In this document: one piece after another, positions 48,459 to 57,522 of the stretch
Numbering within the stretch: position 1 is the stretch's first letter
Layout: every line of letters begins with the position of its first letter
Source of the DNA: Patiriisocius_A hiemis
GTDB lineage: Bacteria; Bacteroidota; Bacteroidia; Flavobacteriales; Flavobacteriaceae
Assembly (NCBI RefSeq): GCF_031846325.1
Contig: NZ_JAVRHZ010000001.1
Span: 496,001 to 560,000 of the forward strand
DNA: 64,000 nt
Direction of reading: 5' to 3'
Made by a program: the position numbers and the translations under genes
The notes under the pieces: model-generated
Databases searched by the model: none
The model's input: the letters and a program-made list of their open reading frames with translations, nothing else
Told to the model about the DNA's origin: nothing

Positions 48459-49370
48459 CTATTTTACCTCCATACGCTTCGCTTCACGCTCATTATAAAG
48501 GCTTTTAATAATACCATCTGCTAGTCCGACTTTAGGAACAAAAATGTTTTTTGCTTTACTCCATTTCATAGCAGATAAATAAATTTTTGTAGCAGGTATA
48601 ATTACATCGGCTCTGTCTGGATTCATTTGTAATTCAAAAATACGTTCGTGATAGGTTTTATCTTTTATCATTTCAAAATAGTTACTCAAAAAGAAATAGC
48701 TTAAAGGCTTCCCTATTTTTTTACCACTATACTTATAAATACTATTAATATTTCCTCCAGAACCAATTACGTTAATCTTTCTAAAATCTTTGGTGTGTGT
48801 TTTTATCCATTTTTTTACTTCTTCCCAAATGGTATCACGCACCATGTCATTTATAATACGTACAGTACCTAATTGAAAAGATTTTGAAACAACAGATTTT
48901 CCATTCGCAAATACGGTGAACTCTGTACTTCCACCTCCAACATCTACATATAAAAATGCTTTGTTATCATCTATAAGATCGCGCAAATCTGTAGAGGCTA
49001 TTATAGCTGCTTCGTCTTTTCCATCTATGATATGAATACGAAGTCCGGTTTCTTTAAATATTCTTTTTGCAACTTCCTCACCATTTTTAGCTTCTCGCAT
49101 TGCTGAAGTTGCACAAGCTCTATGGGTTATTACTTTATGGTTTTTCATTAACAACGAAAAAGCTTGCATAGCATCTAACATACGCAGTATATTACCTTCA
49201 GAAATATTGCCTTCCAGAAAAACATCGGCTCCCAAACGAATAGGAACTCTAACTAAAGATGTTTTTTTAAATTGAGGAGGATCACCTTCTCTTTCAATAA
49301 CAGTAGCAATAAGTAAACGTATGGCATTTGAGCCAATATCTATTGCTGCGTATTTTTCTATTCTTAGCAA
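48459..49370 (-). CDS. ppx: Ppx/GppA-family exopolyphosphatase
   Basis: This 303-residue protein has the actin-like ATPase-fold motifs of Ppx/GppA: AAIDIGSNAIRLLIATV at the N terminus, THRACATSAMREAKNGEEV, and FLYVDVGGGSTEFTVF. It lacks the C-terminal HD domain of E. coli Ppx, as in many Bacteroidota. It should hydrolyse polyphosphate or pppGpp. Its gene follows ppk1 by one base, so synthesis and breakdown of polyphosphate are encoded together. Confidence 0.9.
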   Translation of the reverse strand: MLRIEKYAAIDIGSNAIRLLIATVIEREGDPPQFKKTSLVRVPIRLGADVFLEGNISEGNILRMLDAMQAFSLLMKNHKVITHRACATSAMREAKNGEEVAKRIFKETGLRIHIIDGKDEAAIIASTDLRDLIDDNKAFLYVDVGGGSTEFTVFANGKSVVSKSFQLGTVRIINDMVRDTIWEEVKKWIKTHTKDFRKINVIGSGGNINSIYKYSGKKIGKPLSYFFLSNYFEMIKDKTYHERIFELQMNPDRADVIIPATKIYLSAMKWSKAKNIFVPKVGLADGIIKSLYNEREAKRMEVK

Positions 49371-49371
49371 A

Positions 49372-51438
49372 TTATTTATTTAATTTTTCTTGATAATAGT
49401 CGTATAGCTTAAATTGTGATCGAATACGGTTATTAGAGTTTGTAACCCGGTATTGATTGTCTTGTTCTTTATTGATTATTCTAGCTTTTACATTATCATT
49501 CCAGCTAATATCAAAAGTATCTATAATTTCTTTCTTTATACCTTCATCATAAATAGGGCATGAAATTTCTACACGATTATCAAGGTTTCTACCCATAAAA
49601 TCGGCAGAGGAAATATAAACTTTATCAATCCCCGCATTCTTAAAAATATACACTCTAGGATGCTCTAAAAACTTATCTATTATGCTAATAGCTTCAATAT
49701 TCTCACTCATCCCTTTAACTCCTGGAATCAAGCAACAAATCCCTCGTATAATAAGTTTAATTTTCACGCCTGCATTGCTGGCGTCATAGAGTTTATTAAT
49801 CATTTTAAAATCTGACAGACTATTCAATTTTAGTTTGATACCACTCACCTTTCCAGCCCTATGATTTTTAATTTCATTTTCAATTAGATTATAAAGGGCA
49901 TTACGAGTGTAATGTGGTGAAACAATGAGGTGGTTATATTTTTTAATCTTGTAGTTTACTTCAAAGAAGTCAAAAACTTTATTGATCTCTTTACAAATTT
50001 TTCGATTTGATGTAAAAAGTGTATAATCTGTATAAATTCTTGCGGTTGACTCGTTAAAGTTACCGGTACTTACGAAAGCATATCGCTTAATTTTTTCGTT
50101 TTCAAGTCGCTCTACAATACAGGCTTTACAATGCACTTTGAGTCCAGATACACCAAATATTAACTCTACACCTTCACTTTGCATCTGTTCTGCATATTTT
50201 ATGTTTGCTTCTTCATCAAAACGTGCTTGCAACTCTATCTGTACAGTAACATCCTTTCCATTTTTTGCTGCATTAATTAGAGAGCTAGCGATATGTGAAA
50301 TTTGCGCTAAGCGATAAATGGTAATCTTTATAGACTTTACATTAGGGTCAAGTGCAGCTTCACGTAAAAACTTAACAACATAAGAGAAGGTTTGGTATGG
50401 AGCATACAGCAAATAGTCTTTATTTGCTATTTTATTAAGTAAACTACCTTCTAAGCTTAGACCTTTAATACGTAGAGGAGCAATTTTATCATACAAAAGG
50501 TCATTTCTGCCTAAGCTTGGAAATCCCATATAGTCTCTACGATTGTGATAACGACCACCAGGAATAATACTATCTGTAGTATCAATTCCCATTTTATCCA
50601 TTAAAAAGCGTAGCGTTTCATTGTCTATATTTTTATCATAAACAAAACGAACAGGGTCTCCTGCACTTCTGTTTTTTACACTTTTTGAAATTTTATCAAT
50701 AAAACTTTTACTTAAATCACTATCAATGTCTAGCTCTGCATCTCTTGTAATTTTTATCATATGAGCCGAAATACTGTCATATTTAAAAATACTAAAGATG
50801 TTATTTAAACAATACCGAATTAAATCATCCAGAATAATTATGTATTGTTTGTCACCTTCCTTTGGCAACACAACAAAGCGATCAATAATTTTAGGAATTT
50901 CAATTAGTGCATAGTTATTTTTTGTCCCAAAAGTATTATCGTCCTTAGACATTACCATTTTAATGGCAAGATAAGCTGCACTATCTTTTAATGAAGGAAA
51001 CTCTTCTAGTTCACCAATCATTATAGTTACTAATGCAGGACTTACTTTTCTGAGAAAATAATCTGAAATAAAAGTTTCTTGACTTTTCGTGACTTGGGTT
51101 TCATCAATTATAAAAATGTTTTCTTTCTCAAGTTCTTCTTCAATATCACTTAAAATTGATAAACTAGTTGCTTGATGTTCTATGACAGTTTTTGTAATCT
51201 CTTCTAAGAGCTCAGTAGCCGAAATACCTCCTAGCGCACCTCTACCGCCTTTTCCTGCGTCTACGATACGTTTAATTGTCGCATAGCGAACCTTAAAAAA
51301 TTCATCTAAATTATTTGAGAAAATTCCTAAGAATCTAAGACGTTCAATAAGCGGAACTGTTGTGTCCTTAGCTTCTTGTAAAACTCTTGCATTAAACTGT
51401 AACCAGCTTAGTTCTCTGTTTCTATAGTGATATTCCAA
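49372..51438 (-). CDS. ppk1: Polyphosphate kinase 1
   Basis: This 688-residue protein has the four-domain PPK1 layout. The N-terminal part starts YHYRNRELSWLQFNARVLQEA; the head domain has YDSISAHMIKITRDAELD; and the phospholipase D-like catalytic domains have IKITIYRLAQISHI, the phosphorylated His436 in KVHCKACIVE, and AFVSTGNFNESTARIYTD. It builds polyphosphate from ATP. It lies between sixA and ppx with 8 bp and 1 bp gaps, a compact polyphosphate operon. Confidence 0.96.
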   Translation of the reverse strand: MEYHYRNRELSWLQFNARVLQEAKDTTVPLIERLRFLGIFSNNLDEFFKVRYATIKRIVDAGKGGRGALGGISATELLEEITKTVIEHQATSLSILSDIEEELEKENIFIIDETQVTKSQETFISDYFLRKVSPALVTIMIGELEEFPSLKDSAAYLAIKMVMSKDDNTFGTKNNYALIEIPKIIDRFVVLPKEGDKQYIIILDDLIRYCLNNIFSIFKYDSISAHMIKITRDAELDIDSDLSKSFIDKISKSVKNRSAGDPVRFVYDKNIDNETLRFLMDKMGIDTTDSIIPGGRYHNRRDYMGFPSLGRNDLLYDKIAPLRIKGLSLEGSLLNKIANKDYLLYAPYQTFSYVVKFLREAALDPNVKSIKITIYRLAQISHIASSLINAAKNGKDVTVQIELQARFDEEANIKYAEQMQSEGVELIFGVSGLKVHCKACIVERLENEKIKRYAFVSTGNFNESTARIYTDYTLFTSNRKICKEINKVFDFFEVNYKIKKYNHLIVSPHYTRNALYNLIENEIKNHRAGKVSGIKLKLNSLSDFKMINKLYDASNAGVKIKLIIRGICCLIPGVKGMSENIEAISIIDKFLEHPRVYIFKNAGIDKVYISSADFMGRNLDNRVEISCPIYDEGIKKEIIDTFDISWNDNVKARIINKEQDNQYRVTNSNNRIRSQFKLYDYYQEKLNK

Positions 51439-51446
51439 TATATTAT

Positions 51447-51932
51447 TTATTTTAAATCCCTAGGGAATAATGTCTTAATGGTTTTTCCTGTAGTGATATC
51501 ACTCCATGATTTTTCCTTAAACTCAATAGCTACAAATCCACTTGTTGGAAGATTATCAATGTATTTATTACCAAGCATATTTACGATAGAAGTAAATGCA
51601 TGGTTATGACCAACTATCATAACTCTTTGTAAAGAATCATCAAGGCCTTTAATAATTTTCATTACATTTTGACCACTAAAGTCATATAAGTCATGGTTGG
51701 TGCTAAAGTCTTTATCTTCAACTTCAAAAGCATCTTTAAAATAATTTGCAGTTGTTAGTGCTCTATTGGCATCACTACTTATTATTTTTTGAGGTGGTGG
51801 CATTTCTCCTTTTATTGTATTTGAGACTAATGTACCATCTCTTCTACCTCTTCCCTTTAATGGTCTTTGATGATCAATAACATCGTGTTTCCAGGATGAT
51901 TTTGCGTGACGAACCATATATAAAGTTTTCAT
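51447..51932 (-). CDS. SixA-type histidine phosphatase
   Basis: This 161-residue protein has the RHG phosphatase motif MVRHAKSSWKHD with His9, the DANRALTTANYF segment, and VGHNHAFTSIVN with the second His. It resembles SixA, which dephosphorylates phosphohistidine in signalling or PTS proteins. It is the first gene of the polyphosphate operon (sixA-ppk1-ppx), so a link to phosphohistidine or polyphosphate control is possible but unproven. Confidence 0.9.
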   Translation of the reverse strand: MKTLYMVRHAKSSWKHDVIDHQRPLKGRGRRDGTLVSNTIKGEMPPPQKIISSDANRALTTANYFKDAFEVEDKDFSTNHDLYDFSGQNVMKIIKGLDDSLQRVMIVGHNHAFTSIVNMLGNKYIDNLPTSGFVAIEFKEKSWSDITTGKTIKTLFPRDLK

Positions 51933-51961
51933 AATAAAGTTTATACTTTTAGTATTAATAA

Positions 51962-52609
51962 TTATGGAGCTAATCGCTCAATTTTCCAGTCTAGTTTGTT
52001 TTTTAAACTATATCGTATTCTATCGTGTAATCTATTAGGTCTTCCTTGCCAAAACTCAAATTCTAAAGGAGAAATTAAAAAGCCTCCCCAATGGTCTGGT
52101 TTTGGAACTTCAATATCTATAAATTTTTCTTCTAATTGTTTTAAGCTGTTTTCTAGTTCTTCTCTATTTGCAATTACGTCGCTTTGCGGCGATACCAATG
52201 CACCTAACTGACTCCCTTTTGGTCTTGAAGCAAAATAATTAATAGAGTCTTCCTCACTTGTCTTATTAGCTACACCCTTGATTATTATTTGTCGCTCTAA
52301 TGCTGGCCAAAAAAAAGAAATAGAGACATTTGGATTTTTATTAATTGAGATACCCTTTTCGCTTTTATAGTTAGTGTAAAAGTAAAACCCATTTTCATCA
52401 TACTTTTTTAATAGCACTACTCTACCCTTTGGAAAACCATCAACTCCTATAGTTGTTAGAGTCATTGCATTAACCTCTTCAACAGTATTACTTTCTTTTG
52501 CTTCAAAAAACCATCTCTGAAATTGTTGCATAGGATTTGCATCAATGTCTTTAACAGAAAGTGCTCCTTTTTGATATGATTTTCGGTAATTGTGAAGTTC
52601 TTTTGCCAT
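51962..52609 (-). CDS. pdxH: Pyridoxamine 5'-phosphate oxidase
   Basis: This 215-residue FMN protein matches PdxH in length and motifs: NPMQQFQRWFFEAKES, MTLTTIGVDGFPKGRVVLLKKYDENGFYFYTNY, SFFWPALERQIIIKG, and the C-terminal FEFWQGRPNRLHDRIRYSL, which contacts FMN and pyridoxal phosphate. It oxidises pyridoxamine or pyridoxine phosphate to pyridoxal phosphate. It is 29 bp upstream of sixA. Confidence 0.97.
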   Translation of the reverse strand: MAKELHNYRKSYQKGALSVKDIDANPMQQFQRWFFEAKESNTVEEVNAMTLTTIGVDGFPKGRVVLLKKYDENGFYFYTNYKSEKGISINKNPNVSISFFWPALERQIIIKGVANKTSEEDSINYFASRPKGSQLGALVSPQSDVIANREELENSLKQLEEKFIDIEVPKPDHWGGFLISPLEFEFWQGRPNRLHDRIRYSLKNKLDWKIERLAP

Positions 52610-52681
52610 AAGTAAAAATCCAAAGCAATTTACAAAGAATGAAACTCTAATAAAACTAGAAAAAGATTAAATGTAGGTTAA

Positions 52682-53587
52682 TTATAAATCAAAAACTTTA
52701 CCGTCGTTTGCCAACAAAACATTCTCGAAGAGTAATGAAGCTTGCTCTTTAAACAAAGTAATATCTTTATATCTTCCTGAATAATGGCCTAATATTAATC
52801 TACCTACATTTGCCTTTTTAGCAATAGCCGCTGCCTCTTTTGCAGTACTGTGCATTGTTTTGGTTGCTAATTCATGATGCTCATCCAAAAAAGTGGCTTC
52901 ATGATATAAAGCTGTAGCATTTGATATTATAGGAATAATTTCTGGATAATATGCAGTATCACTACAATATGCATAAGTTTTAGGTCGCGGCGGATCTTTT
53001 GTAATTAATTCATTTTTTATAAGCTCCCCTTCTCTATTTTCAATATCAAAACCTTGTTTTGCTTTGTTAAAGTAGGCTTGATCTATTTTATAATTAACTG
53101 CAGCTTCGATATCTAGATTCCTTTCAGATGGCTTTTCAGAAAACAAAAACCCATTTGTATATACCCTATGTTTTAGTGGAATTGTAGTGACAGTTACTTT
53201 ATCATCTTCATAAATAACTTGGGAAGTAGTGCTTTCTAACTCATGAAAGTATAAATCATAGTTAGTCCAACTCTTTCCAAGCTTTAATTGAAGTGTAATA
53301 GCCTCTTTAATTCCTTTTGGACCATAAACGTGCAATGGTTCTTCTCTTCCTAATAAACGAAAGGTTGATATTAAGCCAACTAATCCAAAAAAATGGTCTC
53401 CATGTAAATGAGAAATAAAAATATTCTTAATCCTTGCAAATTTAACCTTAAACCGTCTTAATTGAACTTGTGTACCCTCACCACAATCTATTAAAAATAA
53501 ATTTCCTTTTACCTCTAATACTTGTGAAGTGGGATGCGCATCGTATCGTGGAGTAGCAGAATGACAACCTAAAATTGTTAATTTCAA
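52682..53587 (-). CDS. rnz: Ribonuclease Z
   Basis: This 301-residue metallo-beta-lactamase protein has the zinc motif HLHGDH at residues 60-65, an N-terminal MKLTILGCHSATPRYDAHPTSQVL, and TAYYPEIIPIISNATALYHEATFLDEH and LGHYSGRY at the remaining ligands. It is the tRNA 3'-end endonuclease. It lies 72 bp upstream of pdxH on the same strand. Confidence 0.96.
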   Translation of the reverse strand: MKLTILGCHSATPRYDAHPTSQVLEVKGNLFLIDCGEGTQVQLRRFKVKFARIKNIFISHLHGDHFFGLVGLISTFRLLGREEPLHVYGPKGIKEAITLQLKLGKSWTNYDLYFHELESTTSQVIYEDDKVTVTTIPLKHRVYTNGFLFSEKPSERNLDIEAAVNYKIDQAYFNKAKQGFDIENREGELIKNELITKDPPRPKTYAYCSDTAYYPEIIPIISNATALYHEATFLDEHHELATKTMHSTAKEAAAIAKKANVGRLILGHYSGRYKDITLFKEQASLLFENVLLANDGKVFDL

Positions 53588-53628
53588 AGATTAAATGTTT
53601 TTGTAATAGTGGTTCTCTTTAATGTGAT

Positions 53629-53675
53629 TCGACAGGCCACAGCTAGACATTATTTAGTCAGGTTGAGCCTGTCGA
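53629..53675. repeat. REP-like intergenic inverted repeat
   Basis: TCGACAGGC (53629-53637) and GCCTGTCGA (53667-53675) are perfect 9-bp arms. The right half, GTCAGGTTGAGCCTGTCGAG, closely resembles a GTCAGGCTGAGCCTGTCGAA-type dispersed repeat I know from Flavobacteriaceae. It lies between the rnz and prohibitin genes. Confidence 0.6.
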
Positions 53676-53699
53676 GGTTTAAATTTGTTAACTATTAAT

Positions 53700-54515
53700 C
53701 TAGTTATTTCCTAAGATAAGTGGTAAACCACTATCCCCAGAACCGACTACAACCACCTTAGTATTTGGAGATTCACTTAGTTTTAATGTGGCATCAATCC
53801 CTTTATCCTGCAATATTTTATCGGTTAAAGATGCGCTTAAAATACGGTTGGCGTCTGCCTTACCTTGTGCTTCAATACGTACTTTTTCTGCTTCTTTTGC
53901 TGCTGTAACAAGTCTAAATTCGTACTCAAGAGATTCTTGTTCTTGTTTTAATTTACGCTCAATAGCTTGCTTAATGGTTGGTGGTAATGTTACATCTCTT
54001 ACCAATACTTCATTAAGTTGCACATATTGTTTCTCAAGAATTTTTTTAGTTTCTGCAAAAATTTCGTCTTGTATTGCATCACGCTTACTACTGTATAGTT
54101 GTTCTGGTGTATAACGCCCAACAACACTTCTTGCAGCACTTCTTATGGCAGGTTTAATAACTCGATCTAAATATCCTTCACCAAGATTTTGGTGTAGTTT
54201 TCCAAGATCATTATAAACAGGCAGGTACCACGCAGAAGCATCAATTTGTATTTCTAGTCCATTAGAAGAAAGTACTTTCATTTGCTCAAAAAGTTCTTGC
54301 TGTCTTACTTCATACACGATAACATCATTCCAAGGAGCAACAAGGTGAAACCCTTCTCCTAGTGGTGGTTCATCTATTACAACACCACCTCCAAAGGTTT
54401 TATATAAAACCCCTGCTTCACCCGAGCCAATTGTTACTGCGGATTTTGCTAGGACAATGATTAATAATATTGCTGCGATAATTATAGGTATTCCAATTTT
54501 TGGTAATTTTTCCAT
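53700..54515 (-). CDS. Prohibitin/SPFH-domain membrane protein
   Basis: This 271-residue protein has one N-terminal transmembrane helix (IIIAAILLIIVLAKSAVTI) followed by the SPFH/prohibitin domain: GSGEAGVLYKTFGGGV, EVRQQELFEQMKVLSSNGLEIQIDASAWYLP, SAARSVVGRYTPEQLYSSKRDAIQDEI, and the helix LEYEFRLVTAAKEAEKVRIEAQGKADANRIL. Such proteins form membrane ring scaffolds or protease chaperones. It lies 30 bp downstream of the VWA-like gene and may be co-transcribed. Confidence 0.93.
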   Translation of the reverse strand: MEKLPKIGIPIIIAAILLIIVLAKSAVTIGSGEAGVLYKTFGGGVVIDEPPLGEGFHLVAPWNDVIVYEVRQQELFEQMKVLSSNGLEIQIDASAWYLPVYNDLGKLHQNLGEGYLDRVIKPAIRSAARSVVGRYTPEQLYSSKRDAIQDEIFAETKKILEKQYVQLNEVLVRDVTLPPTIKQAIERKLKQEQESLEYEFRLVTAAKEAEKVRIEAQGKADANRILSASLTDKILQDKGIDATLKLSESPNTKVVVVGSGDSGLPLILGNN

Positions 54516-54545
54516 ACTATTTTATTTAGTTATTTTTATTTAGTG

Positions 54546-56579
54546 TTATATAAGTCCGTTGTATTTTCGAATAAACCACTCAGCTGCTAGCACAAAAACT
54601 AGTAATGCTAGAAGATATTTCCAATCTATTAAAGGTACAATTTTTTGTTCGCTTTTTTGAATAGATTTGAAGCTATTATCAGTAAGTAAAAAGTCTATAA
54701 GTTTTTGATTTTCAGAAATAAAGAATGCCTTTCCACCAGTATTAGTCGCTAATCTATCTAGCTTTGTTACATTGGCGTTTAAAAACTGCTGTTCTACATT
54801 AAAATCTAAAATTGTGAAGCTTCCGCTTCTTTGTATTGTTTCATCATCTACTGAAACTGTATAGTCATATTCTCCAGCTGGTAAGCTAGTGAGATTTACT
54901 TGGTAAAAGTTATTTTTAAGTAATAAAGGGAAAACTGTTATTTTGCTTGTTTCTTTCTCTTTTACAGTTATAGATAGTGATGCTCGAGGGTCAAACACAA
55001 AGTTTTTATCAAAATATTGCGCAGAAAGTTGAATGGCAGTATTATTATAGTAAAAAGATTCGTTAGCAACCTCTAACCTACTCCTACGTTTATTGGATGC
55101 CAAGTATTGAACTAATTTTGCAAAAAATCCATCAAACTCCTCAAAACTCCCACTATTAAGATAAGAACGAGCTCTCCACTTCCAGAGACCTTCACCATCC
55201 AAAATAGCATCTCGTTTTCCATTTAGCTCCATAGTGGCAAGCATAGGACTCCCGCTATTAATACCATTAATGGTTTGTTTCAGCAATTCTTCATTAGGAA
55301 TTACAATCGATAACTCTCCAAATAACGTTTTTAATGGAGGAAAGTCATCAAAACCAATATCTTCTACAGCAAAAGTTCCATAGTTAGAATTTATGGCAGC
55401 TAAGACCTCTTCGGTTTCATTTGTAACTTCTTTTACATAATTTTTCTGAATACTATTTAAAAACACCCAGTCTGTTTGAAGACCAGTAATTGTAAGTGTA
55501 TTTTTGTTCAGTTTAGAAATTTCTTGAAATACTGACGCAAAAAATCTGTCAGGTTGATATAGAATTATAAGTTGATAATCATCTAATACTTCTATAGCTT
55601 CTTGAGGTGTTTTTATTTCTAACCTACGCTGCTCATTACTAGTAATAGATTTTTTAAGAGCACCCAAGTCTGGATGAATTATTTTGCTCACCACAAGCAC
55701 ATTAGTTGCTTGGTCTATTACTTCTACAGCAAAGCGCTTGCTATTATTTACTTTATTTTTTTCTTCGGAAAGAGGAACAAGTTGTACTGTATATTTTTGT
55801 ATTCCTACACTAGAGGCTGGTAACGTAAGATTAATAGTTTTTGTGTTTTCTACTTCAGAAAAAGAAACTGTTTCTCTATATACTGTTGCAGCTCCTTGTC
55901 TAATAACAAATTGAGTTGTTATTGGTCTTGCTCCACTATAAACCAATAAGGCCTCTACTGGAAATTGGTTTTTTAAAAATGCATATCTATTTGTATTAAG
56001 TTGCCCAACTCTTAAATCTACAAATTTTGTAGAATCTCCAACTATAATAGGGCATACAGGATTCTTTTGAGTTTGTGAAGTAAATTCATAATCGGCTCCC
56101 AAAGTTTGGTTTCCATCTGTAATAATAACGGTTGGAGCTACTTCACTTTTAAACAAGTCATCTATTTGTTTTAAAGCAGTAGTGATATTTGTGTTTTTTT
56201 TAGAAAATGAAATAGAATCATTATCACTAAGTGTACTTCCAAAGGTAAAGAGAGAAATATCAAACTTATCTTGTAAATCTCTATTTTGTTGTAGCTTTTT
56301 AATTGCCTCATTTACTTCTTCTACTCTATCTAACTCGTTTATTGAAGAAGAATTATCAACTAGAACAGGCAATTTGGGTTTTACTATTGTATAGGTCTCT
56401 GAAGTAAATTTTGGATTAATTAAAAGTAGCAAAACCAGAAAAATTGTAAGAAAGCGTAGTATTCCTAAGATCCATTTTAGATTAGTAGAGAGTTTACTTT
56501 TATAACCATACATAAATACTGAAACACCAAGAGCGATAACTCCTGCAATTACAATGTATAATATGGTTTCTGCGGACAA
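54546..56579 (-). CDS. Membrane protein with degenerate von Willebrand A (BatA-like) domain
   Basis: This 677-residue protein has two N-terminal transmembrane helices and one C-terminal helix (WKYLLALLVFVLAAEWFI). A VWA-like domain starts KLPVLVDNSSSINELDR, with DNSSS at the metal-binding DxSxS site but lacking the clean Asp-x-Ser-x-Ser; APTVIITDGNQTLG supplies the later TDG element. A long periplasmic beta-rich region and a GAT-like segment follow. It resembles the uncharacterised BatA-neighbouring membrane proteins of Bacteroidota. Function is unknown. A bound metal is doubtful. Confidence 0.75.
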   Translation of the reverse strand: MSAETILYIVIAGVIALGVSVFMYGYKSKLSTNLKWILGILRFLTIFLVLLLLINPKFTSETYTIVKPKLPVLVDNSSSINELDRVEEVNEAIKKLQQNRDLQDKFDISLFTFGSTLSDNDSISFSKKNTNITTALKQIDDLFKSEVAPTVIITDGNQTLGADYEFTSQTQKNPVCPIIVGDSTKFVDLRVGQLNTNRYAFLKNQFPVEALLVYSGARPITTQFVIRQGAATVYRETVSFSEVENTKTINLTLPASSVGIQKYTVQLVPLSEEKNKVNNSKRFAVEVIDQATNVLVVSKIIHPDLGALKKSITSNEQRRLEIKTPQEAIEVLDDYQLIILYQPDRFFASVFQEISKLNKNTLTITGLQTDWVFLNSIQKNYVKEVTNETEEVLAAINSNYGTFAVEDIGFDDFPPLKTLFGELSIVIPNEELLKQTINGINSGSPMLATMELNGKRDAILDGEGLWKWRARSYLNSGSFEEFDGFFAKLVQYLASNKRRSRLEVANESFYYNNTAIQLSAQYFDKNFVFDPRASLSITVKEKETSKITVFPLLLKNNFYQVNLTSLPAGEYDYTVSVDDETIQRSGSFTILDFNVEQQFLNANVTKLDRLATNTGGKAFFISENQKLIDFLLTDNSFKSIQKSEQKIVPLIDWKYLLALLVFVLAAEWFIRKYNGLI

Positions 56580-56683
56580 TAGTTTGAATTTAAATGTTTA
56601 GAAGTATGCGTTAAAGTGTATTTTAATTAGCATAACATCTATAAGTCTTAATTTTAAAAGCGGAGCGGTCTAATGTCTATATT

Positions 56684-57430
56684 CTAGGTAAGCATCCCTC
56701 CGTCCACATTAAGAACTTGCCCTGTAATATATGACGATAAATCACTTGCCAAAAACACACAAGCATTAGCAATATCTTCTGGAGAGCCTCCACGCTTAAG
56801 CGGAATTGCATCACGCCATGACTGGACAGTAGCTTCGTCTAGTTTACCTGTCATTTCGGTTTCAATAAATCCAGGAGCAATAGCATTGCAACGTATATCA
56901 CGAGATCCTAGTTCTAGTGCAACAGACTTAGTAAAGCCAAGAATACCTGCTTTTGAAGCCGCATAATTAGTTTGACCAGCATTACCTTTTACACCCACTA
57001 CAGAGCTCATGTTAATGATAGATCCCTTACGTTGTTTTAACATAGGACGCATTACAGCCTTAGTCATGTTAAAAACAGACTTCATATTTACTTCCATTAC
57101 TTGGTCAAAATCTTCTTCGCTCATGCGCATTAACAAATTATCTTTAGTTATTCCTGCGTTATTTATTACCACATCAATAGCTCCAAAATCTGCCATTACA
57201 TTTTTAATAAGTGTTTGAGCATCCTCAAAACTAGCAGCATTACTTTGGTAAGCTTTAGCTTGAACTCCCATTTTTGAGACTACTTCTGCAATAGCATTTG
57301 CAGCTTCGGCTGATGAACTATACGTAAAAGCTACGTTAGCTCCATGGCTAGCAAATACTTCTACAATCCCTTTTCCTATACCACGGCTACCTCCTGTAAT
57401 AATGGCTGTTTTTCCTTCAAGTAATTTCAT
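56684..57430 (-). CDS. fabG: 3-oxoacyl-ACP reductase FabG
   Basis: This 248-residue SDR matches FabG: KTAIITGGSRGIGKGI, NNAGITKDNLLMRMSEEDFDQV, Ser143, Tyr156 and Lys160 in the YAASK motif, and the C-terminal SYITGQVLNVDGGM. It reduces 3-oxoacyl-ACP with NADPH in fatty acid synthesis. It could also supply the ketoreductase step missing from the type III PKS operon at 4067-9711. It lies downstream of sucD, separated by a terminator at 57472. Confidence 0.95.
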   Translation of the reverse strand: MKLLEGKTAIITGGSRGIGKGIVEVFASHGANVAFTYSSSAEAANAIAEVVSKMGVQAKAYQSNAASFEDAQTLIKNVMADFGAIDVVINNAGITKDNLLMRMSEEDFDQVMEVNMKSVFNMTKAVMRPMLKQRKGSIINMSSVVGVKGNAGQTNYAASKAGILGFTKSVALELGSRDIRCNAIAPGFIETEMTGKLDEATVQSWRDAIPLKRGGSPEDIANACVFLASDLSSYITGQVLNVDGGMLT

Positions 57431-57471
57431 ATACTGGTTAATTTAATATACTTATTAATAGTATCAAATAT

Positions 57472-57502
57472 AAAAAAAGCCCAGCGAAATTGCAGGGCTT
57501 TT
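57472..57502 (-). terminator. Intrinsic terminator after sucD
   Basis: Read on the minus strand, AAAGCCC (57501-57495) and GGGCTTT (57482-57476) form the outer stem of a hairpin followed by a T-run, 21 bp past the sucD stop. Confidence 0.85.
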
Positions 57503-57522
57503 ATCATATCTTTTATGAGCAG

